A stretch of 64,000 nt of DNA, taken from an uncultured Fluviicola sp. (lineage in GTDB: Bacteria; Bacteroidota; Bacteroidia; Flavobacteriales_D; Crocinitomicaceae). Below, one piece after another: positions 36,458-45,825 of the stretch (its first letter is position 1; the number at the start of each line of letters is the position of its first letter). The translations under genes were made by a program, and so were the position numbers. Below the pieces are notes generated by a model that saw nothing but the letters and a program-made list of their open reading frames with translations, was not told the origin of the DNA and ran no database searches. The stretch is taken from positions 1 through 64,000 of the forward strand of contig NZ_CABHOL010000026.1 of NCBI RefSeq assembly GCF_902168135.1, written 5' to 3'.

Positions 36458-38194
36458 TTAAAGCACAAACGACGCTATTTTTTTTCGCACTAACTGGTCA
36501 GGCCCCACGTAATCCATTTTAACGTTTACAATCGTTCCCGGTCTGCCCTGCCTCAATAATTTAGTTGCTTCATCAGAAATTCGATTTCCTTTTCCTTTTT
36601 CCGGTCTTGGCGCTGTGTTCAAACTCAACTCCCAATTTAAAATAGTGAATTTTGCATCCAGCGGACTATTTTTATATCGTGAGAACAAATTCTTTTCTGC
36701 CGGCGAAATTTTCCCTCCTTCTTCCACAGCTCCAAAGAAAAACTCCGGATTTGGGAGCGTCATAATTCGGAAAGGGAAAGACCCCAGTTTTACACGCTTT
36801 TTTGACACGGAATTTACACCATAAATATCAATATTTGCAGTTCTTCCGCTGGTAGTAACTTTTGCGATGTGCTGGCTTCCGGATTTAGATAATGAAACAC
36901 CATTCCCGATTAAGGACGTTTGATCGTAACCGGACGCAACCCCTTCTATCAGGTTATCATATCCTTTGTACAGGACATTCATCTTTGGCAGCGAAACTGT
37001 CCCCTGCGGTCTCATGATCTTAATGGTATGTGACCAATTCTCCGTCTTCGTCTGTCCGGATTTGTTCTTGATGGAAACCGTTCCGCTCAAAGTCATTTCT
37101 GTTCCTGAGCCCACTTTGGTTTTGATCAGGCCTTTTCCCTGTGTTCCACGGAAAGAATTTCCATTATAGGTAACAGTTGGCTGATTATCGGAATCAAAGG
37201 CCGCCATCATCACGTTCAACTCAACTTCGTCTCCTGCATTGGCTATTTCAGGTCCGTAAACCAATCCAACGATGCTGTTAAATGAATATTCTCCTACGGA
37301 GACTTTCGATTTTAAATGTGATAATGCCAATGAACGGGCAGAAAGTATATCTTGCTGCATCGAAGAGAGGGAAGCTAAAGCAGCCACAAGCGGAGCATGA
37401 TCAAATGTTTGCCCGATCCAGTGAACTTCTTCAATATCATTTTGAGTAACTCGTTCGGGTTTGGTCAGATTCATGTAAATGGTTGAAATAATTTCTTCAT
37501 CGTCCCGCAAATTCGCTTTGGATGATCGGATCATTTGTTCCACCTGTTTTTTCAAATCCTGGTTGCTTTTATAGGAATTAATCGCTTTAGGATTGATGGA
37601 ATACGCTTTTTTTCCTTCCCGGTACGTTCCGATTGTTTGGATCAATTTCGACCGGAATCCGTTGTAATCATTCCAGATCTTCTTTCCCTTTCCGGTAGGA
37701 TTCCTGATGTCATCACCAATCAGAATGTACATGGGGATATCGTACTCGTCCTGGGCCTCTACGGCTTTCAGATTCATCCGGATCGGCTTACAGCCTTCGC
37801 CCTTTTCCCAAATAATCGTATTGTTATCCTGCGGTTTGATGGTTGTAACTTCCTCCCCCGATTCTCTCAACAATTCCATTTTCACCTGGTCAATTTCTTG
37901 TATCAGGTTTGCGGAGAGTTGATCAACCTGTTTCATCTGCTTCATTACTTTTTTCAATTTCCGAAGCTTTTCCGCGTTCTCCTTTCCGTCAGTCGAACTA
38001 ATTTCACTGGACACATCAGCAATAAATTCCGAGCCGCGGTCTACCTGCATGCCGTTCGATTTCTGTGTATTTTCTTCAATTGCAACGAAAGCATCCAAAA
38101 TTGTTTTGGATACATTCAATGCCAAAAGTGCGGTCAGTACCAGGTACATCATTCCGATCATCTTTTGTCTTGGGGTTTCTTTTCCTCCTGCCAT
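36458..38194 (-). CDS. Second GldM-like T9SS inner-membrane protein (GldM')
   Basis: A 578-residue paralogue of the GldM encoded at 40464-42203. The first 30 residues are nearly identical, including MAGGKETPRQKMIGMMYLV, the transmembrane helix that packs with GldL. The periplasmic part keeps the same plan (helical D1, then beta domains: LVYGPEIANAGDEVELNVM, KNKSGQTKTENWSHTIKIM, GTVSLPKMNVLYKGYDNLIEG). Differences are spread through the length, so it is an old duplication. It sits after gldN' with a strong terminator between, and has its own terminator downstream. It could form an alternative trans-envelope stalk of the secretion motor; inference. Confidence 0.9.
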   Translation of the reverse strand: MAGGKETPRQKMIGMMYLVLTALLALNVSKTILDAFVAIEENTQKSNGMQVDRGSEFIADVSSEISSTDGKENAEKLRKLKKVMKQMKQVDQLSANLIQEIDQVKMELLRESGEEVTTIKPQDNNTIIWEKGEGCKPIRMNLKAVEAQDEYDIPMYILIGDDIRNPTGKGKKIWNDYNGFRSKLIQTIGTYREGKKAYSINPKAINSYKSNQDLKKQVEQMIRSSKANLRDDEEIISTIYMNLTKPERVTQNDIEEVHWIGQTFDHAPLVAALASLSSMQQDILSARSLALSHLKSKVSVGEYSFNSIVGLVYGPEIANAGDEVELNVMMAAFDSDNQPTVTYNGNSFRGTQGKGLIKTKVGSGTEMTLSGTVSIKNKSGQTKTENWSHTIKIMRPQGTVSLPKMNVLYKGYDNLIEGVASGYDQTSLIGNGVSLSKSGSQHIAKVTTSGRTANIDIYGVNSVSKKRVKLGSFPFRIMTLPNPEFFFGAVEEGGKISPAEKNLFSRYKNSPLDAKFTILNWELSLNTAPRPEKGKGNRISDEATKLLRQGRPGTIVNVKMDYVGPDQLVRKKIASFVL

Positions 38195-38259
38195 GACTTA
38201 AATTTTAAGGTTATACCAATCGAATGTCATTTTTCCGATTAGTAACAGGGAGGCAAAAA

Positions 38260-38290
38260 AATCCCGATGTCGGAAGTGATCATCGGGATT
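38260..38290 (-). terminator. Strong intrinsic terminator between gldN' and gldM'
   Basis: AATCCCGATG (38260-38269) and CATCGGGATT (38281-38290) form a perfect 10-bp stem with an 11-base loop; on the minus strand a run of seven T follows. It lies after the gldN' stop and before the gldM' start. Confidence 0.9.
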
Positions 38291-38301
38291 GAAATCTTCA
38301 T

Positions 38302-39300
38302 TTAGAAATTCCAGACATCCTGTTCAAAAGTCCGGATACCTTCAATGATATCTGCAGACTCCTGTAATGCATCCACTCCCGTCCGATAGCTGTCAATAGA
38401 TCTGTCGAAAACATTACTTTCCTTGTAAACGGTACTTGAAAATCGCCGTTTCCAGAACAAATCATCGAAACTCATCCATTGGGCGTCGTTCTTTTCATTA
38501 TACACGTAATAATTGGTCAATAGATATCTCAAATGCGGGAAGTAGACCCAGAATTTGGTTTCCAAACCGGCAATCATTTTTTGTCCGTTCGGGGCTGTTT
38601 CTTCTTTCAGTACCACCGGAGCAATTCCCATGATGCGTACATCCATCACCGAGCGTTCCTTATCGAAAAACCAATCTTCCTTGAGCAGGTATTTAACGAT
38701 GTGCTCGGAATCGATCCAGAAAGTATCTCTGTCCGCGTAAACAAATTCTTCTACACCATTTACCCATCGGGTAGAATCTCTCCCATCCCAGGTAGATAAA
38801 ATAACATCTGATTCAGGTCCAAGTTTACCTAAGTAATAAAACACTTCATTCCTGAATACAGAATCATTGCAGTAATTCCCTCCGGGTCCGGGGGCAATCG
38901 GGTATTTGAACTGGTCTCCGTCCACAATATCGAATTGATAGGGATTGTAAGACGAGAAGATCTTTAATTCACCGTTCATAATGTGATGCCTCATAATCGT
39001 CCATAAAGACCAGCAATTCGTGTTTCTTACATACTGCCCCGATGGAGTATGATGATCAAGCGGATAATAAAGCGGATGATTGATTTTCTGTCTCAGATCG
39101 ATTTCCCTCCAGACACGTTTACTCCACACAACATCGGCTTCACGCACGTATTCATAAGGAACCGTTTTCTTGGTAAGAATGTGTTCTTTGACATAGGGAT
39201 AATCCAGGGTTGGCGTCATCGAAATGAAATCCGTGGATTCACATTGGGCAGTTACATCATAAGCTGCCGCAAGAAATAAGATTAAGGTAACTCTCTTCAT
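38302..39300 (-). CDS. Second GldN-like T9SS protein (GldN', GldO-like)
   Basis: A 332-residue paralogue of the GldN at 39424-40434, with a signal peptide ending near TAQ (residue 19). Shared blocks include READVVWSKRVWREIDLR, HTPSGQYVRNT, WSLWTIMRHHIMNG, FSSYNPYQFD and the Met-rich C-terminal half. F. johnsoniae also has a GldN paralogue, GldO, next to gldN; this gene is the positional counterpart. ATG 39300 (MKRVTLILFLAAAYDVTAQ) is preferred to the upstream in-frame ATG at 39327 because it starts the signal peptide properly. A terminator between gldN and this gene suggests separate expression. Confidence 0.9.
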   Translation of the reverse strand: MKRVTLILFLAAAYDVTAQCESTDFISMTPTLDYPYVKEHILTKKTVPYEYVREADVVWSKRVWREIDLRQKINHPLYYPLDHHTPSGQYVRNTNCWSLWTIMRHHIMNGELKIFSSYNPYQFDIVDGDQFKYPIAPGPGGNYCNDSVFRNEVFYYLGKLGPESDVILSTWDGRDSTRWVNGVEEFVYADRDTFWIDSEHIVKYLLKEDWFFDKERSVMDVRIMGIAPVVLKEETAPNGQKMIAGLETKFWVYFPHLRYLLTNYYVYNEKNDAQWMSFDDLFWKRRFSSTVYKESNVFDRSIDSYRTGVDALQESADIIEGIRTFEQDVWNF

Positions 39301-39370
39301 GGCTTTGGGTTTTTCAGATAGCGCCAAAAACAGCCATTGGTTACACTTGTAAGTCAGGTAGTTATAAACA

Positions 39371-39406
39371 AAAACCCCGACGATTGCTTGGCAATGTCGG
39401 GGTTTT
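39371..39406. terminator. Strong terminator between gldN and gldN'
   Basis: AAAACCCCGAC (39371-39381) and GTCGGGGTTTT (39396-39406) pair perfectly, with inner ATTGC/GCAAT pairs and one bulged base. T-runs follow on both strands. It lies directly after the gldN stop and should end the gldK-L-M-N message. Confidence 0.9.
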
Positions 39407-39423
39407 CTATTTTTTTGATTCGA

Positions 39424-40434
39424 TTAGAAATTCCAAACGTCGTGTTCGAAGTTTCTAATTTCTTCTGTTATCTTCTCAGATTCCATCAATGCATCTACAC
39501 CTGTTTTGTAGCTGTCGATCTCGCGATCGAAAACATTACTTTCACGGTAGATGGTACTTGTAAATCGACGTTGCCAGAACAAATCGTCAAAACTTTGCCA
39601 TTGAGCGTCGTTCTTTTCGTTGTACACAAAGTAATTTGCAAGAATGTAACGACAGTGAGGGAAATACAACCAGAATTTCTCATCCATTCCGGTAATTGTT
39701 TTTCCACCTGTTGGAGATTCTTCCTCTCTGTAAGTTACAGGAGCAATTCCCAAAATACGCACATCCAATACAGATCTTTCTTTGTCAAAGAACCAATCTT
39801 CTTTGATACGGTACTGTACAATGTTCTCAGAATCGATCCACATGGTATCAGCAGGAGGATATTTGAAAGTAATTGTTCCGTCAGGAAGTGTAATTTCAAT
39901 CGGATCCCCGAACTCATTTGTCAATGGAACATCACTTTGAGCACCTAATTTTCCTAAATAATAGAAGACCTTATCGCGGAATAAAGAATCGGTATAATAA
40001 TTCTTACCTGCTTCAGGTACTACCGGATATTTGAATTGATCTCCATCCAACATATCAAACTGATATGGGTTATACGGTGAAAACACTTTCAAATCTCCGT
40101 TGATGATATGGTGACGCATGATTGTCCACAAAGACCAACGGCTCGTATTTCTTACATACTGTCCGGATGGAGTGTGTTTATCAAACGGCAAATAAATCGG
40201 ATGATTCATTTTCTCACGCATATCGATCATACGCCAAACACGATGACTCCAGACTACATCAGCTTCACGAACAAACTCATAAGGGATCATTCTTTTGGTA
40301 GGTATATGTTCTGTCATATACACCCCGTCGATTACATCCGCCTGAGGAACATTCACTGGTCCACCATTGATCTCCTGCGCGTTCGTTAATAACGAACCGG
40401 CAAACAAGGTACTTAATAGAACTAAACGTTTCAT
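39424..40434 (-). CDS. gldN: T9SS/gliding protein GldN
   Basis: A 336-residue secreted periplasmic protein (PorN homologue) that binds the GldK ring and the GldM stalk in the type IX secretion system. Signal peptide MKRLVLLSTLFAGSLLTNAQ (cleavage near residue 20). Conserved blocks: PYEFVREADVVWSHRVWR, HTPSGQYVRNT, WSLWTIMRHHIING, KVFSPYNPYQFD, DEKFWLYFPHCRYILANYF, DDLFWQRRFTSTIYRESN. ATG 40434 starts the signal peptide; an in-frame ATG at 40464 overlaps the gldM stop. It follows gldM by 29 bp in the gldK-L-M-N operon and ends just before a strong terminator. Confidence 0.95.
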   Translation of the reverse strand: MKRLVLLSTLFAGSLLTNAQEINGGPVNVPQADVIDGVYMTEHIPTKRMIPYEFVREADVVWSHRVWRMIDMREKMNHPIYLPFDKHTPSGQYVRNTSRWSLWTIMRHHIINGDLKVFSPYNPYQFDMLDGDQFKYPVVPEAGKNYYTDSLFRDKVFYYLGKLGAQSDVPLTNEFGDPIEITLPDGTITFKYPPADTMWIDSENIVQYRIKEDWFFDKERSVLDVRILGIAPVTYREEESPTGGKTITGMDEKFWLYFPHCRYILANYFVYNEKNDAQWQSFDDLFWQRRFTSTIYRESNVFDREIDSYKTGVDALMESEKITEEIRNFEHDVWNF

Positions 40435-40463
40435 GATTGACACTCTATTATTTATTTTATTCA

Positions 40464-42203
40464 TTAAATGGTAAATACACCACTTTTCTTACGTAGGATT
40501 CCATCCGGCCCCTTAACTTGCGTCATGAAGCTGATAGTTGATCCTGGTTTTGCTTGTTTCATTAAGCTGATACCGTCCGCGTTCAAAGTATTTCCAGATC
40601 CTTTAGCAGGACGAGGAGCACCCGCAACGTTCAGTTCCCATGTTTGAACAGAGAATTCAGCTTTCAACGGACTATCTGCATAACGTGCAAACAAGCGAGT
40701 TTCTGCTTTAGAAGCTTTACCACCATCTTCAACTGCTCCGAAGAACAATGTTGGAGGCGGAAGGTTCATTACACGGAAAGTGAATGTTCCCAAAGAAACT
40801 GTTTTATTTGTTACAGAGTTTTTACCGGAGATTGAGATTGTAGCTGTTCTTCCGGCACCACTCACACGTCCGATATACTGATTTCCGGATTTAGACAAAG
40901 TAACTCCGTTACCGTTCAAGATTGTCTGATCGTAACCAGAAGCAACTCCTTCAACAATATTGTTATATCCTTTGTATAATACATTCAATTCAGGAAGAGA
41001 AACCGTTCCTTGTGGTTTCATAATCTTGATTGTATGCGTCCAGTTACCTGGTTTCTTAACTCCTGATTTGTTCTTAATGGAAACAGTTCCACTCAATACC
41101 ATTTCAGCACCTCCGGAAACTTTAGTTTTAATAGTACCCTGACCACCAGCGATCTCAATTGTACCGCTATTTGAAGTTACTTCCGGTTGGTTATCCGAGT
41201 CAAATGCTGCCATCATTACTTTCAATTCAACCTCATCACCTGTGTTAGCGATCACCGGACCGTATGCCAAAGGCATAATTTTGTTGAACGAGAATTCACC
41301 TGTAGAAACTTTAGATTTCAAGTGTGCAAGTGCATAAGCACGTGCAGCCAATACATCCTGCTGCATAGAAGTCAAAGATGCAACAGCAGCTACCAATGGA
41401 GAATGGTCAAATGTAGCACCAATCCAGTGGATACCTTCCATGTCGTGAACTTTTACTCGCTCCGGTTTTGTCAGGTTAATATACAAGTCACTTAAAGCCT
41501 GGTCATCCTCCATGTGATTCACATTGCTTTTCTTAACCATATCAGTTACCTGCTTTACCAAATCAGCATTGCTTTTGTAGGTATTGATTGCTTTCGGAGT
41601 GATAGTATACGTCTTTCCTCCTTCTTTGTAAGAACCTACTGTACTTACAAGGTCTGCACGGAACTTATTAAAATCAGCCCACAACTGCTTTCCTTTACCG
41701 GTTGGAGTTTTGATATCTTCTCCTACGATCTCATGCATTGGGATATCGTACTGATCTTTCGCCTGAACAGCCATCAAGTTCATACGGATAGGCTTACAAA
41801 CAGAAGCTTTTTCCCAAAGAATGGTATTCTCATCATCCTTTTTGTATTCTTTTACAGCTTCACCGGACTTCTCTAAGATTTCCAATTTAATTGCATCGAT
41901 GCTTTTAAGCAGTTTGTCAGACATCTTATTAACTTCTTCCATCTGACCTAAAATCTTCTGCAATTTTTCTCTCTTAGCAGCATTTTCGGCATTCTTAGGA
42001 GTTGTTGTCAACTCTTCATCAACATCCGATTTAAATTTATCACCTCTTTCAATTTGGGCGATATTTGCTTTTTGTATGTTTTCTTCAATTGCGACAAAAG
42101 CATCGAGAATCTGCTTTGATACGTTCAACGCAAGTAGCGCTGTCAATACCAAATACATCATACCGATCATCTTCTGTCTTGGGGTTTCTTTTCCACCTGC
42201 CAT
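40464..42203 (-). CDS. gldM: T9SS/gliding motor protein GldM
   Basis: A 579-residue inner-membrane protein with one N-terminal helix (MIGMMYLVLTALLALNVS) that pairs with GldL to form the proton-driven motor, and a long periplasmic stalk reaching GldK/N at the outer membrane. Periplasmic blocks: MPLAYGPVIANTGDEVEL, KNKSGVKKPGNWTHTIKIM, GTVSLPELNVLYKGYNNIVEG, GTFTFRVMNLPPPTLFFG. Length is close to F. johnsoniae GldM (about 510-520) but some 60 residues longer. It lies between gldL (63-bp gap) and gldN (29-bp gap). The close paralogue at 36458 is probably not in the same operon. Confidence 0.96.
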   Translation of the reverse strand: MAGGKETPRQKMIGMMYLVLTALLALNVSKQILDAFVAIEENIQKANIAQIERGDKFKSDVDEELTTTPKNAENAAKREKLQKILGQMEEVNKMSDKLLKSIDAIKLEILEKSGEAVKEYKKDDENTILWEKASVCKPIRMNLMAVQAKDQYDIPMHEIVGEDIKTPTGKGKQLWADFNKFRADLVSTVGSYKEGGKTYTITPKAINTYKSNADLVKQVTDMVKKSNVNHMEDDQALSDLYINLTKPERVKVHDMEGIHWIGATFDHSPLVAAVASLTSMQQDVLAARAYALAHLKSKVSTGEFSFNKIMPLAYGPVIANTGDEVELKVMMAAFDSDNQPEVTSNSGTIEIAGGQGTIKTKVSGGAEMVLSGTVSIKNKSGVKKPGNWTHTIKIMKPQGTVSLPELNVLYKGYNNIVEGVASGYDQTILNGNGVTLSKSGNQYIGRVSGAGRTATISISGKNSVTNKTVSLGTFTFRVMNLPPPTLFFGAVEDGGKASKAETRLFARYADSPLKAEFSVQTWELNVAGAPRPAKGSGNTLNADGISLMKQAKPGSTISFMTQVKGPDGILRKKSGVFTI

Positions 42204-42266
42204 GACTTCTAAATTTTGTTATTTACTGTTAGTAATAAATATTCTAATAAAGTTCCCAGTGACAAA

Positions 42267-43091
42267 TTAGTCTCTGGAGATTGTCATAGCTTTCAACATG
42301 TTGCCGTAAACTGCGTTCAAATCAGTTAAGTTTTTAGACAACATTGCCATATTCTCTTTGTAACGTCTTGTATCTTCAGCTGAATCAGACAAGTTTTTCA
42401 TCATTTCAGTTACCTGACCCTGGAATTTCTCAGTAGCTTCCAGGTGAGCGGAAGAACCTTTCAATTGTAATTCGTATACGTTGTTCAAAGCCGCCAAGTT
42501 TTTAGAAACTTTTTGCATTTGCTCACCGAATGATTCACCTTCCTGAGTATTTGAAGTCATACCTGAAATAGATACAGATGCTCTTTCGTATGCTTCAGAC
42601 AAAGAAGATACTTTATCAGATGCCGCTTGTAATGAAGAAACATAAGAGTCAGTTGCCGCTGCTGCAGATGTTACACCTTTCAATTGAGAAGCATTTTCAC
42701 CTAACTGACGCATTCCGTCTCCTAAACGCTCTAACAATTGACCGTCAATTTTAGCTTCCTCCAACATTTTATCCAAGTGCTCAGTAATTCCAGTTCCCCC
42801 GGAATTTCTTCCTCCTCTTCCACCTGCTGCAGGCAATGCATCGTGATCTAAATCATCACTGTGTGCGAAAGCTAATTCAGGATAAACAAGCTCCCAGTTT
42901 GGATCTTCATGAATCGGTTCGAATGCCGAGAAGATGAAGATAATAGCTTCTGTAGACAGACCGATTACAAGCATCGGACCAGCTCCAGGCCAGTGCATAA
43001 TTTTAAATAAGGCTCCAACGATTACGACTGCCGCACCGAAACCGTATAATTTCGCCATAAACTTTTTCCATCCTTTACTTCCTGGTTTCAT
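42267..43091 (-). CDS. gldL: T9SS/gliding motor protein GldL
   Basis: A 274-residue inner-membrane protein with two transmembrane helices: FGAAVVIVGALFKIMHWPG (about residues 13-31) and MLVIGLSTEAIIFIFSAFEP (about 36-55). It has the typical conserved KIMHWPG segment and a Glu in the second helix that belongs to the proton path of the GldL-GldM motor (established for this family). The rest is a cytoplasmic, mostly helical domain with coiled-coil-like heptads. Order gldK-gldL-gldM-gldN is the normal one. Only one gldL is present although gldM and gldN are duplicated. Confidence 0.96.
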   Translation of the reverse strand: MKPGSKGWKKFMAKLYGFGAAVVIVGALFKIMHWPGAGPMLVIGLSTEAIIFIFSAFEPIHEDPNWELVYPELAFAHSDDLDHDALPAAGGRGGRNSGGTGITEHLDKMLEEAKIDGQLLERLGDGMRQLGENASQLKGVTSAAAATDSYVSSLQAASDKVSSLSEAYERASVSISGMTSNTQEGESFGEQMQKVSKNLAALNNVYELQLKGSSAHLEATEKFQGQVTEMMKNLSDSAEDTRRYKENMAMLSKNLTDLNAVYGNMLKAMTISRD

Positions 43092-43149
43092 AGTTTTCTT
43101 TGTTTTTTAGGTTTAACCAAATTTATTGTTTTGTAATTGTTTGTTATTC

Positions 43150-44694
43150 TTAGCGAAGTTGGATATCGCTACGAATTTCCTCGCCACCCTCTTTAGAGAA
43201 TTCTCGTCCACCGCGACCTAAGTGTGTTGCCACATTTCGGAATCCGACGTACGATTTGGCAGTATCCTGATACTCGTATGTACGAGTTGATGTTTGCAAA
43301 TAATAACCTACATCTTTCCAGGAACCACCGCGGATAACTTTACGTTTCATTGCAGGCGGATCCCAGTCCATTGCGTCATATCTGTACTCAGTGTTTAGGT
43401 CATGAGAGAATTCGTACATCGCTTCGTCATAAGCTGTCTCACACCATTCTGACACGTTACCTGCCATACAGTAAAGACCCCATCCGTTCGGGTTGTAAGA
43501 ATATGCTTTCACTGTGTGGAAACCACCGTCTTCAAAATAACGACCTCTCATCGGTTTAAAGTTCCCAAGGAAACATCCACTCTGGTTACGGATATACGGA
43601 CCTCCCCATGGATATGGTGAGTTGTTCAAATCTCCACGAGCAGCTCTTTCCCACTCAGCTTCAGTCGGCAAACGGAAATCATTCACGAACAAATCTCCCA
43701 TCGCCGAAAGCCAGTTGTTCAACAACTGCGTTCTCCAGATTGAAAATGCTTTAGCCTGTACCCAAGTAATCCCGATAACCGGATAGTTATCGTAAGCCGG
43801 ATGCCAGAAGTACATATTTGTCATCGGATCGTGGAACGAGTAAGTAAAGTCACGAACCCAAACCAATGTATCCGGATAAACGTTAATTTCTTCATCGATG
43901 ATGAATCGCTGACGGTTCTCGTGACCACGAAGACCTGTACTTTGTCCTTTTTTGTTGAAGTAGCTCAAATCCTTATCCAAACCTTGAGGCTCTTCTGTAA
44001 AAGGATGCGGAGGCGTATTCAAATCACGGTGTTCTGGTGCGATCTCATTACCATCTTTATCAACTCCATTGTGGACAATTTCGATGCGTCCTCTTTGAGC
44101 TGCCTCTCTTAAGTCGATCCAATAGTACTTGAAGTTCAATTTTCTGGTATCAAATTCACGACGCTTGTAGAAACGCTCCGGCTGAGGATAATACATGTCC
44201 GCCAGCAAAGGCATCAAATCCGGATCATCATAAGCGAACTTACGATCCCAATTCAACGCAAATTGCGCACGATTCACATCACGGTCAGAGGGTTCGAATT
44301 CAACCATCTCCAAAGCGCCTTCATCGAAGTACATATCTTTGTAGTTGATGTAGCGGGATGCCTCTTCATCTTCTTCCAATCCGGAATAGATACGTTCACG
44401 CGCCATTGAATCTCTTACCCAATCCACGAATTGACGATACTCGTTATTCGTGATCTCAGTTTGATCAATATAAAATGCCTGAACAGACACAGTCTTTGCA
44501 CGAGTTTGGTGCAAGAAAGGTACATCCTGATCGTTTTCCCCCATAATGTAGGAACCCGAAGGAACATACACCATCCCAAGAGGAATCTCAGGCTGGTAAA
44601 CTCTACGACCTAATGTCCCTGTCAAGTGGCCACTACGTGAGCTACAAGAGGCAATAAAGGCCCCAATTAAACCGATAAACAACAGTTTTTTCAT
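43150..44694 (-). CDS. gldK: T9SS/gliding lipoprotein GldK
   Basis: A 514-residue outer-membrane lipoprotein (PorK homologue). The lipobox is IASC, with Cys17 the likely acylation site. The body is a formylglycine-generating-enzyme-like (SUMF1) domain: PSGSYIMGENDQDVPFLHQ, FYIDQTEITNNEYRQFVDW, FRLPTEAEWERAARG, NPYPWGG-like SPYPWGGPY, WGLYCMAGNVSEWCETAY, RKVIRGGSWKD. The SUMF fold is structural here, not known to be catalytic. It forms the periplasmic ring with GldN. It is the first gene of gldKLMN and follows the PorP/SprF-like gene by about 114 bp. Confidence 0.96.
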   Translation of the reverse strand: MKKLLFIGLIGAFIASCSSRSGHLTGTLGRRVYQPEIPLGMVYVPSGSYIMGENDQDVPFLHQTRAKTVSVQAFYIDQTEITNNEYRQFVDWVRDSMARERIYSGLEEDEEASRYINYKDMYFDEGALEMVEFEPSDRDVNRAQFALNWDRKFAYDDPDLMPLLADMYYPQPERFYKRREFDTRKLNFKYYWIDLREAAQRGRIEIVHNGVDKDGNEIAPEHRDLNTPPHPFTEEPQGLDKDLSYFNKKGQSTGLRGHENRQRFIIDEEINVYPDTLVWVRDFTYSFHDPMTNMYFWHPAYDNYPVIGITWVQAKAFSIWRTQLLNNWLSAMGDLFVNDFRLPTEAEWERAARGDLNNSPYPWGGPYIRNQSGCFLGNFKPMRGRYFEDGGFHTVKAYSYNPNGWGLYCMAGNVSEWCETAYDEAMYEFSHDLNTEYRYDAMDWDPPAMKRKVIRGGSWKDVGYYLQTSTRTYEYQDTAKSYVGFRNVATHLGRGGREFSKEGGEEIRSDIQLR

Positions 44695-44808
44695 TCTAGT
44701 TCAATTTTACAGTTCCGGATTTATCGTTAACATTCTACAGGATCAATTTTGCGATATAACGGAATCGAATAAAAAATGGTTACAAAGATTCGTAATTTTT
44801 TTTTGATT

Positions 44809-45780
44809 TTACAACCATTTAGGGTGATGTGCTTTCGTAATTGGTATCACAGGGATATAACAGAACTTAAGCGCGATCTCATGTGTACCGTTGGAAATCT
44901 TTGATAATCTACCGATTGTGATATCGTAAGAATAACCAACCCACATAAACATTCTATTTTTTGGTGTTGTAATATTAAATGCTCTCCATCCTAACAATAC
45001 TGAAACCGCATCGCTGTTTCTGAACCCAAGACCTCCGTAAAGGAATCCTTTAAAGATATAGCGCGCATTCAGATTCCCGGAATATTTACGCAAATCTGTT
45101 TGCAAAGTTCCCTGGATATCCAGATCACCAGGTCCTAACGCTTTGAAAGTATACCCTCCCATTGCATAGTAGTGACGAGCTAAGTCATAAGGAACAGTAC
45201 CTGTACCGCTGGTAGAAGGAAGCTGGGTTGTCAGGTTCAAAGCAGAAGCCTGCAAGTGAGTAGAAGACAATCCCGCATACCAATTCTCAGCTCGGTAGTA
45301 CAAACCAAAGTTTAAGTCAAAAGTAATTGCTGAACTTGCTCCCGGGAACGTAGGGTCAATCTGTGTCTGAGGACCAATCCACGTAGGGCTCATACCGAAA
45401 TTCACCATTCCGACACCCAATCCAAGGCCTAGTCGACCGTTACCCAACTGGATATGATGCGAATAATTCAACATCACGTTGTTTTGTCTTTGGAAACCAA
45501 TTGCATCATGCGTGAAGTTCAACCCAAAACCTCCGGTCCACTTACCAAAGCTCTCCATGTTCACTTCAGCATTAAAGACTACAGAATTCGGTGCTCCGTT
45601 TACTTTATCCCACTGGTTGCGATAAATTAAATTTCCACACAACCCTTCTTCAATACCAGTAGCGCCCGGGTTGATGGCGAACTTATTGTAAATAAAATGT
45701 GTTAATGCAATATCTTGCTGAGCAGAAGCTCCAAAAGAACACAACACAAACGCTGATAAAATACGTAACGTTTTATTCAT
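44809..45780 (-). CDS. PorP/SprF-family type IX secretion outer-membrane protein
   Basis: A 323-residue outer-membrane beta-barrel protein with signal peptide LSAFVLCSFGASAQ. It opens with QDIALTHFIYNKFAINPGATG, the family signature (Q-x-x-x-x-x-Y-x-N...NPAxxG), followed by alternating beta strands (GFGLNFTHDAIGF, MLNYSHHIQLGNGRLGLG), ending in an aromatic-rich strand. PorP anchors the T9SS core in Porphyromonas; SprF-like paralogues handle specific substrates. Its place immediately before gldK matches porP-porK-L-M-N order in Porphyromonas. The dyad sequence at 45826-45850 lies in its promoter region. Confidence 0.93.
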   Translation of the reverse strand: MNKTLRILSAFVLCSFGASAQQDIALTHFIYNKFAINPGATGIEEGLCGNLIYRNQWDKVNGAPNSVVFNAEVNMESFGKWTGGFGLNFTHDAIGFQRQNNVMLNYSHHIQLGNGRLGLGLGVGMVNFGMSPTWIGPQTQIDPTFPGASSAITFDLNFGLYYRAENWYAGLSSTHLQASALNLTTQLPSTSGTGTVPYDLARHYYAMGGYTFKALGPGDLDIQGTLQTDLRKYSGNLNARYIFKGFLYGGLGFRNSDAVSVLLGWRAFNITTPKNRMFMWVGYSYDITIGRLSKISNGTHEIALKFCYIPVIPITKAHHPKWL

Positions 45781-45825
45781 ATTAAAGGGTCCTAATTATG
45801 GTTTTAACGTGCTTGACTTTAACAA

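Noticed and set aside
36400-36468. N-terminal extension of the ABC-F protein
   Set aside because: It runs through the palindromic terminator and into the gldM' coding end; MLVLEKLGVHFPQG at 36399 is the family start.
43150-44694. A formylglycine-generating (sulfatase-maturing) enzyme
   Set aside because: The SUMF fold here carries a lipoprotein signal and sits first in gldK-L-M-N; it is the structural GldK.
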